Source of the DNA: Neoaquamicrobium microcysteis
Lineage (GTDB): Bacteria; Pseudomonadota; Alphaproteobacteria; Rhizobiales; Rhizobiaceae
Direction of reading: 5' to 3'
DNA: 64,000 nt
Assembly (NCBI RefSeq): GCF_008180155.1
Contig: NZ_VSZS01000063.1
Coordinates: 186,001 to 250,000, forward strand
The position numbers were made by a program, and so were the translations under genes. The notes beneath the pieces are model-generated. The model was not told the origin of the DNA, made no database searches, and saw only the letters and a program-made list of their open reading frames with translations. How positions within the stretch are numbered: the first letter of the stretch is position 1; the number at the start of each line of letters is the position of its first letter. Positions 34,522 to 46,619 of the stretch are shown piece after piece.

Positions 34522-36018
34522 TCAGAACCTCGGGATGTCCGGGAAGGCGACTTGCCCACGGTGGACGTGCATGCGGCCGAGCTCGGCGCAGCGGTGGAGT
34601 TGGGGAAACACCTTGCCCGGATTGAGTAAATGGTTGGGGTCGAAGGCGCATTTGACGCGGATCTGCTGGTTCAGATCGTCCTCTGAGAACATTTCGGGCA
34701 TGAGATCGCGCTTTTCGACGCCGACGCCGTGCTCGCCCGTCAGCACGCCGCCTACCCTAACGCAGAGCCGCAATATGTCGGCACCGAAGGCTTCCGCGCG
34801 CTCCAGCTCGTCATCCTTGTTGGCGTCGTAGAGGATGAGGGGATGGAGGTTTCCATCGCCGGCATGGAAGACGTTGGCGACGCGCAGGCCGTATTTTTCC
34901 GAGAGCTCGCGCATGCCGGCCAGCACCTTCGGCAGTTCCTTGCGGGGAATGGTGCCGTCCATGCACAGATAGTCGGGCGAGATACGGCCCACGGCAGGGA
35001 ACGCCGCCTTGCGGCCGGCCCAGAACGCCATGCGCTCCTCTTCCGAGGTGGAGATGCGGCAGGTGGTGGAGCCGTTGCGCAACGCGATGGCCTCGACCTC
35101 GGAAATCAGATGATCGACCTCGGCGGCGGGGCCGTCGAGTTCCACGATCAGCAGCGCCTCGACGTCGAGCGGGTAGCCGACCTGAACGAAATCCTCCGCC
35201 GCCTTGATGGCCGGGCGGTCCATCATCTCCATGCCGCCGGGAATGATGCCCGCGCCGATGATGTCGGCAACGCATTGCCCCGCCTGCTCGCTGGACGGGA
35301 AGCCAAGCAGCACGGCGCGTGCGGTCTCGGGTTTCTTGAGGATGCGTACAGTTACCTCGGTAACGACGCCGAGCAGGCCTTCGGAGCCGGTCATGATGCC
35401 GAGCAGGTCGTAGCCCTCGGCGTCGAGGTGCTTGCCGCCGAGGCGCAAGACCTCGCCATTCATCAGCACCATCTCGACGCCCAGCACATTGTTGGCCGTG
35501 AGCCCGTATTTGAGGCAGTGCACGCCGCCGGAGTTTTCCGCGACATTGCCGCCGATGGAGCATGCGATCTGCGATGAGGGGTCGGGCGCGTAGTAGAAGC
35601 CCTCGTACTGCACGGCATTGGTGATGCCCAGATTGGTGACGCCGGGCTGCGCGGTGACGGTGCGGTTGGCGTAGTCGATGTCGAGGATGCGGTTGAAGCG
35701 GCTCATGACCAGCAGAACGGCATCGGCCAGCGGCAGCGCACCGCCCGACAGAGACGTGCCCGAACCGCGCGGCACGACACGAATGTTGCGGTCGGAGCAA
35801 TATTTGAGGATGCGCGCGACCTGCGCGGTGGTCTGCGGCAGCACCACGACCATGGGAAGCTGGCGGTATGCGGTCAGCGCGTCGGTCTCGAAGGCGCGCA
35901 TTGCGTTTTCCGCATCGACGACGCCCTCGCCCGGCACGATGATGCGCATGTCGGCGACGATCTCGGCGCGGCGGGCGAGCGTGGCCGCATCGGGGGCAGG
36001 CATGGCAAGACCGGACAT
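34522..36018 (-). CDS. glcD: glycolate oxidase FAD-linked subunit
   Basis: GlcD is the main flavoprotein subunit that oxidises glycolate (or D-lactate) to glyoxylate. The 498-residue protein has the FAD_binding_4 domain (VVPRGSGTSLSGGALPL, QPGVTNLGITNAV, and NSGGVHCLKYGLT) and the FAD-oxidase C-terminal domain with HAGDGNLHPLILYD and a final LTGEHGVGVEKR. I use the ATG at 36018 because GGAGG lies just before it. Normal operons run glcD-glcE-glcF without a gap; here the second vapBC starts 57 bases after the stop. It is divergent from the LutA-like gene. Confidence 0.94.
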   Translation of the reverse strand: MSGLAMPAPDAATLARRAEIVADMRIIVPGEGVVDAENAMRAFETDALTAYRQLPMVVVLPQTTAQVARILKYCSDRNIRVVPRGSGTSLSGGALPLADAVLLVMSRFNRILDIDYANRTVTAQPGVTNLGITNAVQYEGFYYAPDPSSQIACSIGGNVAENSGGVHCLKYGLTANNVLGVEMVLMNGEVLRLGGKHLDAEGYDLLGIMTGSEGLLGVVTEVTVRILKKPETARAVLLGFPSSEQAGQCVADIIGAGIIPGGMEMMDRPAIKAAEDFVQVGYPLDVEALLIVELDGPAAEVDHLISEVEAIALRNGSTTCRISTSEEERMAFWAGRKAAFPAVGRISPDYLCMDGTIPRKELPKVLAGMRELSEKYGLRVANVFHAGDGNLHPLILYDANKDDELERAEAFGADILRLCVRVGGVLTGEHGVGVEKRDLMPEMFSEDDLNQQIRVKCAFDPNHLLNPGKVFPQLHRCAELGRMHVHRGQVAFPDIPRF

Positions 36019-36128
36019 CTCATCCTCCGTGACTTCCGGCAAAGGGCTTTCGCCCGTCGAGCCCGATCCTTATAACCGCGCGAAGCGCCGCGGACAGTGA
36101 AAATCCGTCGTCGCGACCGGCAAAGACT

Positions 36129-36896
36129 ATGCGGACGAGACCAATCTTGCGGCAGACCATTTCAAACCCGCCGCGCGTCGGCCTGTTCGTCACCTGCCTG
36201 GTAGACCTGTTTCGCCCGGCGGTGGGCCTTGCCGCGATAAAGCTGCTGACGGATGCCGGTTGCGTGGTCGACGTGCCGCCCGCGCAGAACTGCTGCGGGC
36301 GATCTGCGGCCGGCGACGCGACCGAGGCGCGCGCGACGGCGCAGGAAACCATCCGGGCGTTCGAGGATTACGACCATGTGATCGCACCGTCGCCCTCCTG
36401 CGCGGATATGCTGCGAAACGGCTATCCCGCGCTTTTCGACGACGACGCGGTATGGGAAAGCCGGGCGCAGGCATTCTCGGCCAAGGTGCACGAGCTGGCG
36501 AACTTCCTCTCGCAGGTGACGGGCGTAACGCAGGTGGAGGCACGGATGACGGGCAGCGTCACGCTGCATGAAGGCTGCGCAGCTTCTTCGCAAGACACGT
36601 CGCGCGCGCTGCTTGCGAGCATCGACGGGGTGAGACTGAAGGACATGCGCGATGCCCGCGCGTGCTGCGGGTTTGGCGGGTGCGCACCTTCCGACACCTC
36701 ACCGGCCGAGTTGATGAGGCGCAAGACGAAGGCGATTCGTTCTGCCGGGGCGGGCACACTGGTGGGGGCTGATCTGGCCTGCCTGATGGGCATGGCGGGC
36801 AGGCTGAAGCGCGACGGGTCGGCCATCGAGGTGAGGCATCTGGCGGAAGTGCTTGCCGGCATGAACGATGCGCCGCCAATCGGCAGCGGAGGGTAA
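36129..36896 (+). CDS. (Fe-S)-binding protein of the LutA/YkgE family
   Basis: A 255-residue cytoplasmic protein with two cysteine-rich domains. Each holds the CCG-type motif: PPAQNCCGRSAAG near residue 56 and RACCGFGGC near residue 180, with Cys in PSPSCADML and HEGCAA. This is the pattern of LutA, one of three subunits of the LutABC L-lactate oxidising complex. No lutB or lutC is present beside it. It is divergent from glcD, another 2-hydroxyacid dehydrogenase, across 110 bases, so a shared role in 2-hydroxyacid use is plausible. The ATG at 36129 gives the usual start. Confidence 0.85.
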   Translation: MRTRPILRQTISNPPRVGLFVTCLVDLFRPAVGLAAIKLLTDAGCVVDVPPAQNCCGRSAAGDATEARATAQETIRAFEDYDHVIAPSPSCADMLRNGYPALFDDDAVWESRAQAFSAKVHELANFLSQVTGVTQVEARMTGSVTLHEGCAASSQDTSRALLASIDGVRLKDMRDARACCGFGGCAPSDTSPAELMRRKTKAIRSAGAGTLVGADLACLMGMAGRLKRDGSAIEVRHLAEVLAGMNDAPPIGSGG

Positions 36897-36898
36897 GC

Positions 36899-37639
36899 AT
36901 GGCGGGAGGCGTCCACTATCTCGATGCGGCCGCGCCCCAGGGTATGCAGCTTTACGCGATAGGCGACGTGCATGGCAGGCTCGACTGCCTAACGCTGATG
37001 CACGAGATGATCGCCGACGAGATCGCGCACGACCGGCCGGCCGACTGGCGGGTGATACACCTTGGCGACTATGTCGACCGCGGGCCTCTGTCAGCGCAGG
37101 TGCTGGACTTCCTGATCGAAGCGAAGGCGCGTGACCCGCGCATGCTGACGCTGATGGGCAATCACGACGAGGGCATGCTGCAGTTTCTGGCCGACCCGGC
37201 CGATGCCGAGCTTTTCGTGCGCTATGGCGGGTTCGACACCGCCGCATCCTACGGCGTGGTGCTGGACGTCCAGACCGCCACAGCGCGGCTGGAAAGCCAC
37301 CGACAACTCGTCGCGGCGATGCCGCAATCGCACCTGCTTTTCCTGCGCGACCTGCCGCGCTCTGTCTCGTTCGGCGATTTCTTCTTCTGTCATGCCGGCG
37401 TGCGGCCGGGCGTGCCGCTGGACGCGCAATCGCCGCACGACCTTATCTGGATCAGGCGCGAGTTCCTGTACCACCCCGGCCTTTATGAGAAGGTCGTGGT
37501 GCACGGCCATACGCCGGTGAACCAGCCGGAGGTGATGCCCAACCGCGTCGATGTGGATACGGCCGCGTTCGACACCGGTCGCCTGACGGCGCTGGTGGTG
37601 GACGGTCGCGAGAAGCGGTTTATCGTGGCGGAAGTCTAG
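36899..37639 (+). CDS. serine/threonine phosphatase-like metallophosphoesterase
   Basis: A 246-residue calcineurin-like phosphoesterase. The metal-ligand motifs are in order: IGDVHG, LGDYVDRG and MGNHDE, followed by HAGV and VHGHTPV near the C terminus. This is the arrangement of bacterial PP2A-like phosphatases such as PrpA/PrpB and of Ap4A hydrolase relatives. The substrate cannot be told apart by sequence. It follows the LutA-like gene by 2 bases with a GGAGGG ribosome binding site, so the two form an operon. Its stop overlaps that of a small opposite-strand gene. Confidence 0.9.
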   Translation: MAGGVHYLDAAAPQGMQLYAIGDVHGRLDCLTLMHEMIADEIAHDRPADWRVIHLGDYVDRGPLSAQVLDFLIEAKARDPRMLTLMGNHDEGMLQFLADPADAELFVRYGGFDTAASYGVVLDVQTATARLESHRQLVAAMPQSHLLFLRDLPRSVSFGDFFFCHAGVRPGVPLDAQSPHDLIWIRREFLYHPGLYEKVVVHGHTPVNQPEVMPNRVDVDTAAFDTGRLTALVVDGREKRFIVAEV

Positions 37640-37776
37640 TCGATGGAAGCGGTGACGCCGTAGCCGTCGATGGCGATGTGATCGCCCGCAGCGTCGGCGG
37701 CGTAGATGCCCGCGCCCCACATCAGAATGCCGGACAGCATGAATACGGAAAGAAGGGCTGCTTTCACGGGGGTCAT
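37636..37776 (-). CDS. 46-residue single-pass membrane or secreted peptide
   Basis: A short reading frame of 46 codons. Residues 5-26 form a hydrophobic segment (AALLSVFMLSGILMWGAGIY), preceded by a lysine, and the rest is small and polar (AADAAGDHIAIDGYGVTASI). It looks like a signal peptide plus a short mature part or a small single-pass membrane protein. The spacing after a modest GGAAAG box and the high-GC wobble positions fit a real gene. Its stop codon shares bases with that of the phosphoesterase gene. No family is recognised. Confidence 0.5.
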   Translation of the reverse strand: MTPVKAALLSVFMLSGILMWGAGIYAADAAGDHIAIDGYGVTASID

Positions 37777-38024
37777 CTCGGTTGGCTTTCCGTCACTCTA
37801 CGCTTCGATCTATTACCACCGCGTTCACGGCGGCAATTTTGGAACGCGCTGATAGGCCTGCCGTTCCACAAACGCCATATGGTTGCATCGCGATTCAACG
37901 GGATTTCCCGCACCGTTGCGCAAATGCAACGCCCCCGCCGCCCTTGCTGCCTCGGACCTTATCGGCTAGGAAACCCGCGCCCCCGCAGGGGCATATTTTT
38001 CCATGAAAGACGGCAGGAAAGACC
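37777..38024. other. 248-base region upstream of hisS
   Basis: No gene of useful length is visible on either strand. The region contains the hisS leader and promoter area, with a distant repeat of GTTGCAT / ATGCAAC (around 37882 and 37923) that is too far apart to call an operator. It also serves as the start region of the small leftward gene. Confidence 0.4.
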
Positions 38025-39629
38025 ATGGCTGACAAGGCGGGCAATGGGGCGGACAGGATGAAGGCGCGGCTGCCTCGCGGGTTCGTCGACCGCCATGCGG
38101 GCGACATCCGCGCCGTCGATGCGATGACCGCGAAAATCCGCGAGGTCTACGAGCTTTACGGCTTCGAGCCGGTCGAGCAGCCGATGGTGGAATATACCGA
38201 TGCGCTGGGAAAGTTCCTGCCCGACCAGGACCGGCCGAACGAAGGCGTGTTCTCGTTTCAGGACGACGACGAGCAGTGGCTGAGCCTGCGCTACGACCTG
38301 ACCGCGCCGCTAGCACGCTTCGTGGCGGAGAATTTCGAGCAGTTGCCGAAGCCCTACCGCTCGTACCGGCAGGGCTGGGTGTTCCGCAACGAGAAGCCGG
38401 GGCCGGGCCGCTTTCGCCAGTTCATGCAGTTCGACGCCGATATCGTCGGCACGCCTGGCGTGGCCGCAGACGCCGAAATGGCGATGATGATGGCCGACAC
38501 GCTGGAAGCCGTGGGCATCAAGCGCGGCGACTATGTGATCCGGGTGAACAACCGCAAGGTGCTGGACGGCGTGCTGGAGGCAATCGGGCTGGGCGGCGAC
38601 GAGAATGCCGGGCGGCGGCTGACCGTGCTGCGCGCGATCGACAAGCTCGACAAGTTCGGACCGGAAGGCGTGCGGCTTCTGCTCGGCAAGGGCAGGCTGG
38701 ATGAGAGCGGCGATTTCACCAAGGGTGCGGGACTGGATGAGGAGCAGATCACCCGCATAGGTCGATTTGTTGACTTCGGCCAATGGCAAGAGTTTGCGAG
38801 CGATTCCACTGGGCGATCGACGCAATCAACTTTGAACGAAGGCGGTGTCGACTGGGTTGATGAAGAGGCATCCTCCCGAGACCTCTTTGCAGCGATGGAT
38901 GCAAGCTTTGGAGAAAACGAGGTTGCGTCGCAAGGTATTGCCGAGTTGAAGCAAATTTCCCACTTGGTATCGTCAGCCGGCTATGATGATGGCCGCGTCA
39001 AGATCGACCCCTCCGTCGTGCGCGGGCTCGAATATTACACCGGGCCCGTCTACGAAGCCGAGCTGCTGTTCGAGGTGCCGAACGAGAAGGGCGAGATCGT
39101 ACGCTTCGGTTCGGTGGCGGGCGGCGGGCGCTATGACGGGCTGGTTTCGCGCTTTCGTGGCGAGCCGGTGCCAGCGACGGGCTTTTCCATCGGCGTGTCG
39201 CGCCTGACGGCGGCGCTGAAGAACCTCGGCAAGCTGGAAAACACCGAGATCGTCGCGCCCGTCGTCGTGCTGGTGATGGACAAGGACACCGAGTCGCTCG
39301 GCCGCTACCAGAAGATGGTTTCGGAGCTTCGCAAGGCCGGCATCCGCGCCGAGATGTATCTCGGCGGCTCGGGCATGAAGGCGCAGATGAAATATGCCGA
39401 CCGTCGCGGCGCGCCTTGCGTCGTCATCCAGGGCGGCGACGAGCGCGCCAATAACGAGGTGCAGATCAAGGACCTCGTGGCCGGCGCGAAGGCTGCGGAA
39501 GGCATCACCGACAACACCGAATGGCGCGAGAGCCGACCGGCGCAGTTCTCCGTGAAGGAGAGCGAACTGGTCGAGGCAGTGCGCAGGGTGATCGACGCGC
39601 AGGCAGCGGAGCGCAGCGGGGCGGCATGA
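38025..39629 (+). CDS. hisS: histidyl-tRNA synthetase with a compositionally foreign internal segment
   Basis: HisRS charges tRNA-His. The 534-residue class II enzyme has motif 2 in the alphaproteobacterial form [20 protein letters not shown] and the histidine-binding [13 protein letters not shown]. The HGTP anticodon-binding domain ends the protein. Residues of about 245-325 (bases 38761-39000) have about 53 percent GC by hand count (127 of 240), against roughly 70 percent just before; codons such as TTT, TTG and GAT abound and the protein there ([20 protein letters not shown]) does not match the usual sequence I know. The frame is intact. The ATG at 38025 has an AGGAAAG site. It overlaps hisZ by four bases. 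Confidence 0.93.
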   Translation: MADKAGNGADRMKARLPRGFVDRHAGDIRAVDAMTAKIREVYELYGFEPVEQPMVEYTDALGKFLPDQDRPNEGVFSFQDDDEQWLSLRYDLTAPLARFVAENFEQLPKPYRSYRQGWVFRNEKPGPGRFRQFMQFDADIVGTPGVAADAEMAMMMADTLEAVGIKRGDYVIRVNNRKVLDGVLEAIGLGGDENAGRRLTVLRAIDKLDKFGPEGVRLLLGKGRLDESGDFTKGAGLDEEQITRIGRFVDFGQWQEFASDSTGRSTQSTLNEGGVDWVDEEASSRDLFAAMDASFGENEVASQGIAELKQISHLVSSAGYDDGRVKIDPSVVRGLEYYTGPVYEAELLFEVPNEKGEIVRFGSVAGGGRYDGLVSRFRGEPVPATGFSIGVSRLTAALKNLGKLENTEIVAPVVVLVMDKDTESLGRYQKMVSELRKAGIRAEMYLGGSGMKAQMKYADRRGAPCVVIQGGDERANNEVQIKDLVAGAKAAEGITDNTEWRESRPAQFSVKESELVEAVRRVIDAQAAERSGAA

Positions 39630-40744
39630 CCTCGCGCTACCCCTCGATCGCGCCGGACATCACGGCGCTTTTCGCCGAGCGCGGGGCGCCGCTGGCCGAG
39701 GTCGCGGTGCTGCAGCCGGCCGATCCGTTCCTCGACATGGCAGGCGAGGATTTGCGCCGCCGCATCTTCCTGACCGAGAGCGAGACCGGCGCGTCGCTGT
39801 GCCTGCGGCCGGAGTTCACCATTCCCGTTTGCCTCGATCACATCGCCAGCCAGGCCGGCACACCGCGCCGCTACGGCTATCTGGGCGAGGTGTTCCGCCA
39901 GCGCCGCGAGGGCGACGCGGAGTTTTTTCAAGCGGGCATAGAAGACCTTGGTGAGACCGACATTGCGGCGGCCGACGCGCGCTCCATCGCCGATGCGCAC
40001 GCGCTTTTGGCACGTGTGCTGCCCGCAACAGCGCTGACCGTGACGCTGGGCGACCAGCGCGTGTTCGAGGCGGTGCTGGCGGCGCTCGGCCTGCCGCGCG
40101 GCTGGCAGAAGCGGCTGGCGCGCGCCTTCGGCTCGGCCGAACAGTTGGAGGCGGCGCTGCACGACCTCGCCAACCCCGGCCAGCGGGCCGCGCCCGCCGA
40201 AGCGGTGGCCGGCTTCGTGGCCGACGGCGACCAGGACGGGCTTGCCGGCCACGTCGCCACGCTGATGGAACGCACGGGACTGTCTGCTTCGGCCGGGCGC
40301 ACGCCACAGGAGATCGCTAGGCGGGTGATCGAGAAGGCCGAACTGCGCAGCGTGCGGCTGTCGAAGGACGCGTTCGACGCGCTGAAGCGGTTTCTGGCGA
40401 TCCGCGCCCCGCTGGAGGAAGCCGCCGACGCGCTAACGGGCTTCGCGGCCGAGGCCGGCGTGTCGCTGGGCGCGGCGCTGGAGCTCTTCGCCGCGCGTGC
40501 GCAGGCAATTGCGAAGAACGGGCTTGCGGCCGGCACGGTCGAGTACGATGCCGGGTTCGGCCGTCCGCTGGACTATTACACCGGCCTCGTCTTCGAAATC
40601 TCGGCCGGCGGCTCGCGGCCGCTCGTGGGCGGCGGCCGGTACGACCGGCTTCTGACGCTGCTTGGCGCGAAGGAGCCGATACCGGGCGTGGGCTTTTCCG
40701 TGTGGCTCGACCGCATCGAGGCGCTGAGGGGAGAGGCAGCATGA
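39626..40744 (+). CDS. hisZ: ATP phosphoribosyltransferase regulatory subunit
   Basis: HisZ is a HisRS-like paralogue without synthetase activity that activates short-form HisG, the first enzyme of histidine synthesis. The 372-residue protein has the class II catalytic fold ([30 protein letters not shown]) and the [15 protein letters not shown] segment, and it lacks an anticodon-binding domain, as expected. The ATG at 39626 overlaps the hisS stop (ATGA), and hisG follows with the same overlap. Presence of HisZ fits with a short HisG downstream. Confidence 0.94.
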   Translation: MTSRYPSIAPDITALFAERGAPLAEVAVLQPADPFLDMAGEDLRRRIFLTESETGASLCLRPEFTIPVCLDHIASQAGTPRRYGYLGEVFRQRREGDAEFFQAGIEDLGETDIAAADARSIADAHALLARVLPATALTVTLGDQRVFEAVLAALGLPRGWQKRLARAFGSAEQLEAALHDLANPGQRAAPAEAVAGFVADGDQDGLAGHVATLMERTGLSASAGRTPQEIARRVIEKAELRSVRLSKDAFDALKRFLAIRAPLEEAADALTGFAAEAGVSLGAALELFAARAQAIAKNGLAAGTVEYDAGFGRPLDYYTGLVFEISAGGSRPLVGGGRYDRLLTLLGAKEPIPGVGFSVWLDRIEALRGEAA

Positions 40745-41433
40745 CGATCACGCTTGCCCTGCCCTCCAAGGGACGGCTCAAGGAAGACGCGATTGGTGTG
40801 CTGGCGCGGGCGGGGTTGAGCGTCATGCAGCCTGAGGATCAGCGCCGCTACCGCGCCCATATCGAAGGGCGCGACGATATCGAGGTGGCGTTTCTCTCGG
40901 CATCCGAGATCGCGCGCGAACTGGGCGCGGGCGCTGTCGATCTCGGTGTTACGGGCGAAGACCTCGTGCGCGAGACGATACCCGAATGGGACAAGCGCGT
41001 GGCCATCGGCGCGCGGCTTGGCTTCGGCCGGGCCGACGTGGTGGTGGCCGTGCCGGAAGCCTGGCTCGACGTCGACACCATGGCCGATCTGGACGACGTG
41101 GCCGCCGATTTTCGCCAGCGGCACGGCCGCCGCCTGCGCATCGCGACGAAATACTGGCGGCTGACGCAGCAGTTCTTTTCCAGCCAGCACGGCATTCAGG
41201 TGTATCGTATCGTGGAAAGCCTGGGCGCAACCGAAGGTGCGCCGGCTGCCGGCTCGGCCGACGTGATCGTGGACATCACCACGACGGGCTCGACGCTGCG
41301 CGCCAACCATCTCAAGGTGCTGGAAGACGGCGTGATCCTGCAATCGCAGGCTTGCCTCGTGCAGTCGCTCAAGGACCGAAGTGCGGCGGATGCGGCCGTG
41401 CTCGAGGAAGTGTTGAGGGCCGTCAACGCGTGA
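40741..41433 (+). CDS. hisG: ATP phosphoribosyltransferase, short form
   Basis: HisG catalyses the first committed step of histidine synthesis, joining ATP and PRPP. The 230-residue length is that of the short form, which needs HisZ. Motifs are [13 protein letters not shown] at the N terminus and the PRPP loop [15 protein letters not shown] near the end. The start ATG overlaps the hisZ stop by four bases, so hisS-hisZ-hisG form a tightly coupled operon. The C-terminal ACT-like regulatory domain of long HisG is absent. Confidence 0.95.
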   Translation: MTITLALPSKGRLKEDAIGVLARAGLSVMQPEDQRRYRAHIEGRDDIEVAFLSASEIARELGAGAVDLGVTGEDLVRETIPEWDKRVAIGARLGFGRADVVVAVPEAWLDVDTMADLDDVAADFRQRHGRRLRIATKYWRLTQQFFSSQHGIQVYRIVESLGATEGAPAAGSADVIVDITTTGSTLRANHLKVLEDGVILQSQACLVQSLKDRSAADAAVLEEVLRAVNA

Positions 41434-41474
41434 CCCCTGCAAGGCAGGATCGGCGGAAAAATTCAGGCATGGAT

Positions 41475-41493
41475 CCTCGGGTCAAGCCCGAGG
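41475..41493. repeat. dispersed palindromic repeat
   Basis: CCTCGGG (41475-41481) and CCCGAGG (41487-41493) form a hairpin in the sequence ATCCTCGGGTCAAGCCCGAG, a REP-like unit found repeatedly between genes in many alphaproteobacteria. It lies between hisG and the bidirectional terminator. Confidence 0.65.
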
Positions 41494-41520
41494 ATGACGA
41501 AAGTAAATACCGACGAAAAG

Positions 41521-41542
41521 AGGCCCGGATCGCTCCGGGCCT
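41521..41542. terminator. bidirectional intrinsic terminator between hisG and doxX
   Basis: A perfect 9-bp stem (AGGCCCGGA with TCCGGGCCT) and a TCGC tetraloop, with T-rich sequence after the stem on both strands (TTTCCGTTT to the right, CTTTTCG to the left). It can end both the his operon and the convergent doxX transcript. Confidence 0.85.
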
Positions 41543-41572
41543 TTCCGTTTCAGCCTTGGGAGGGCTTTGATA

Positions 41573-41950
41573 TCAGCGCTTGCTGACCGACAGCGCGCCG
41601 GGACCGGCGACCGACAGGGCCAGGAAGCCGCCAGCGATGGCGAAGTTCTTGAAGAAGTTGTTGAACTCGTTCATGTCGGCCCAGTTGGTGTGGCCGAGAA
41701 GCGCCGAGCCGACCGAGAACGCAGCCAGCGCATAGGCAGCGTAGCGCGTCTGGAAGCCGACGAGGACGGCCAGGCCGCCGAGCACCTTGATCGCGATGAC
41801 GATCCAGGTGACGAGCATCGGTGCAGGCAGGCCGATGGCGCCCATGTAGCCGGCAAAGCCGCTGGGAGCGAAAAGCATAGGGATGCCGGAAGCGAGAAAC
41901 AGCGCGACGAGGAAAATGCGCGCGACGAGAAGTACGAGATCGTTAGACAT
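41573..41950 (-). CDS. DoxX family membrane protein
   Basis: A 125-residue inner-membrane protein with four hydrophobic helices (about residues 6-25, 45-67, 70-88 and 100-118). The pattern with LLVARIFLVALFLASGIPML and helix two AIKVLGGLAVLVGFQ is typical of the DoxX/DUF4260-like family, which is linked to redox balance or respiration in some bacteria. No catalytic site is known. The gene stands alone with a striking palindrome about 110 bases upstream, so it may be controlled by a dedicated repressor. Its exact function is not known. Confidence 0.85.
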   Translation of the reverse strand: MSNDLVLLVARIFLVALFLASGIPMLFAPSGFAGYMGAIGLPAPMLVTWIVIAIKVLGGLAVLVGFQTRYAAYALAAFSVGSALLGHTNWADMNEFNNFFKNFAIAGGFLALSVAGPGALSVSKR

Positions 41951-42039
41951 AGGCAGAAGACTCTCCGGGTTTGGTTGTACCCAGATAGCCTATTTGTGCG
42001 CCGCAGCAATCCTCGGCACTACGAACTCAGTGTTCCCGA

Positions 42040-42072
42040 ATTGTGAACGGCGAATAATATTCCGTTCACAAT
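42040..42072 (-). promoter_or_regulatory. 11-bp palindrome upstream of doxX, downstream of fumC
   Basis: ATTGTGAACGG (42040-42050) and CCGTTCACAAT (42062-42072) are perfect inverted repeats with an 11-base AT-rich spacer. The site lies about 90 bases upstream of the doxX start and 12 bases past the fumC stop. There is no T run, so an operator for doxX is likelier than a fumC terminator; the regulator is unknown. Confidence 0.55.
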
Positions 42073-42084
42073 CCGATTCGTAGA

Positions 42085-43476
<1,392 letters not shown>

Positions 43477-43554
43477 ATCGGTCTCCTTTTCAGGGCCGTC
43501 CGTGGCTTGCTCATCCATAGGGGGCTGGCGAGGCCGGCATTGCGGATACGAGGC

Positions 43555-43992
43555 TCAGAACAGGTCCACGAGCCATAGAAGCGCTCCATAGCGCGCCGTC
43601 TTGGCGATTGCCACAACGATCAGGAACAACAAAAAGGGAGTGCGCAGGAATCCGGCAACCACGGTGAGCGGATCTCCGACGACTGGCAGCCAGGACGCAA
43701 ACAGGCTGGGCCAGCCATAGCGGCGGTACCACCTGCCTGCTCGTTCGATCTGGTCGGGAGAAGCTGGAAACCAGCGCCTGTCAGCATAGCGAAGCAGAAA
43801 CCTGCCCATGATCCAGTTGACGCATGAGCCGGCGATGTTGGCGATACTCGCGACCGCCAGCAGCATCCAGCCGGGCGCGGCGTTAGACACATGCATCGCC
43901 GCCAGTACCGCCTCCGAGGTTCCCGGGAGAAGTGTGGCCGAGGTGAAGGCGGACAGAGCGAGGGCAGAAAGGGCTATAAGAGATTCGGGCAA
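43555..43992 (-). CDS. YqaA-type (SNARE-associated/VTT) membrane protein
   Basis: A membrane protein of about 145 residues related to E. coli YqaA. Recognisable are the LSAFTSATLLPGTSEAVLAAM start, the GSCVNWIMGRF segment, SLFASWLPVVGDPLTVVAGF and a final KTARYGALLWL. The start is uncertain: no ATG lies near the family N terminus. I chose the TTG at 43992 (MPESLIALSA), which gives the usual length. Longer TTG starts at 44052 or 44067 are possible, and the open frame even runs into csbD. Transport function is suspected in this family but not established. Confidence 0.75.
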   Translation of the reverse strand: MPESLIALSALALSAFTSATLLPGTSEAVLAAMHVSNAAPGWMLLAVASIANIAGSCVNWIMGRFLLRYADRRWFPASPDQIERAGRWYRRYGWPSLFASWLPVVGDPLTVVAGFLRTPFLLFLIVVAIAKTARYGALLWLVDLF

Positions 43993-44131
43993 GGACCGGG
44001 CTTGTGCTGGAGCGTTTGAAATGGCGTTGGCACGGGGTGCGTCCTTCGACAAGCGCCGGATGGGCAAAGTCGGAACGCAAAAAGGAGCGGTCGAAACCGC
44101 CCCTTCAATTTGCGCTGCCTGATAAGGACGC

Positions 44132-44311
44132 TTAGAGCGCCTTCTTGATTTTCTCCTTGGCGTCGCCAAAGCCCTTCTGAACCTTGCCGGCGGCCTTTTC
44201 GGCCTTGCCCTTGGCTTCCGTCTTCTTCGAGCCGGTAGCCTTGCCGGCGGCTTCCTTCACGGAGCCGCTAGCCTGCTTTGCGACACCCTTGACCTGATCC
44301 TTGTTGACCAT
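44132..44311 (-). CDS. CsbD family stress protein
   Basis: A 59-residue basic, lysine- and alanine-rich protein of the CsbD family. The repeating pattern VKGVAKQASGSVKEAAGK followed by SKKTEAKGKAEKAAGK is diagnostic. CsbD proteins accumulate under general stress in several bacteria; their molecular role is not known. GAGG lies just upstream of the ATG at 44311. The longer open frame in front has no conserved sequence. It lies downstream of groEL on the same strand, with about 130 bases between, where no clear terminator was found. Confidence 0.9.
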   Translation of the reverse strand: MVNKDQVKGVAKQASGSVKEAAGKATGSKKTEAKGKAEKAAGKVQKGFGDAKEKIKKAL

Positions 44312-44442
44312 CTGCCTCGTTCCTCTCGAACAACCGCGCTTGCGGCTTCGGACAACGGCCGGACGAGTCTTTGGTTGCTGCAAGTCAAAAAGAAAGGGCG
44401 GCATCGCTGCCGCCCCATCGTCTAGTGCGGTGGTGCGTGGAC

Positions 44443-46101
<1,659 letters not shown>

Positions 46102-46161
46102 TCACGGCCGTTCGGTGAGAAGCGGCCCGAATGGAATTGAAATGGTCGTGGGTGCCCGGCG

Positions 46162-46458
46162 TCAGCCGATGATGCCCATGATGTCGGATTCCTTCATGAT
46201 CAGAAGGTCTTCGCCATCGAGCTTCACTTCGGTGCCGGACCACTTGCCGAACAGGACGCGGTCGCCGGCCTTGACGTCCAGCGGAACGAGCTTGCCGGCT
46301 TCGTCGCGAGCGCCGGAGCCGACAGCGATGATTTCGCCTTCCTGCGGCTTTTCCTTGGCGGTGTCCGGGATGATGATTCCGCCTTTGGTCTTCTCTTCGG
46401 AATCGACCCGGCGAACGACCACGCGGTCATGGAGCGGGCGGAATTTCGACTTTGCCAT
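46162..46458 (-). CDS. groS: co-chaperonin GroES
   Basis: GroES is the 7-mer lid of GroEL. The 98-residue protein has [18 protein letters not shown] at the N terminus, the mobile-loop region after it ([20 protein letters not shown]) and a C-terminal ESDIMGIIG. The start is the ATG at 46458. groEL follows 75 bases downstream; the pair is preceded by CIRCE and a sigma-type promoter. Confidence 0.97.
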   Translation of the reverse strand: MAKSKFRPLHDRVVVRRVDSEEKTKGGIIIPDTAKEKPQEGEIIAVGSGARDEAGKLVPLDVKAGDRVLFGKWSGTEVKLDGEDLLIMKESDIMGIIG

Positions 46459-46523
46459 GTCTCTGGTGTCCTCGATAAGGATAGGTTAAACGGTTCCTCC
46501 GTCCGGCTGGCGCCGGATCGTGG

Positions 46524-46550
46524 TTAGCACTCACCAAGGGAGAGTGCTAA
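46524..46550 (-). promoter_or_regulatory. CIRCE element (HrcA operator)
   Basis: A perfect TTAGCACTC-N9-GAGTGCTAA inverted repeat, the canonical HrcA binding site, at 66 to 92 bases upstream of groES. HrcA represses groESL at normal temperature and releases it under heat shock. Confidence 0.97.
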
Positions 46551-46560
46551 CATGAGCGGT

Positions 46561-46589
46561 GAGATAGTCACTGTGCCTGCCTGAGTCAA
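46561..46589 (-). promoter_or_regulatory. groES promoter
   Basis: TTGACT (46584-46589 complement) and TATCTC (46561-46566 complement) with a 17-base spacer. The preceding C makes CTTGACT, compatible with an RpoH-type -35. CIRCE begins 10 bases after the -10 box, as in other groESL promoters under dual control. Confidence 0.65.
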
Positions 46590-46619
46590 GAAGATCGACG
46601 CGCGTCACGGTCAGGCGGG

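Noticed and set aside
43992-44169. Extending the YqaA-type protein to the upstream start that overlaps csbD
   Set aside because: The added residues are arginine-rich and unconserved, and csbD is well supported in another frame.
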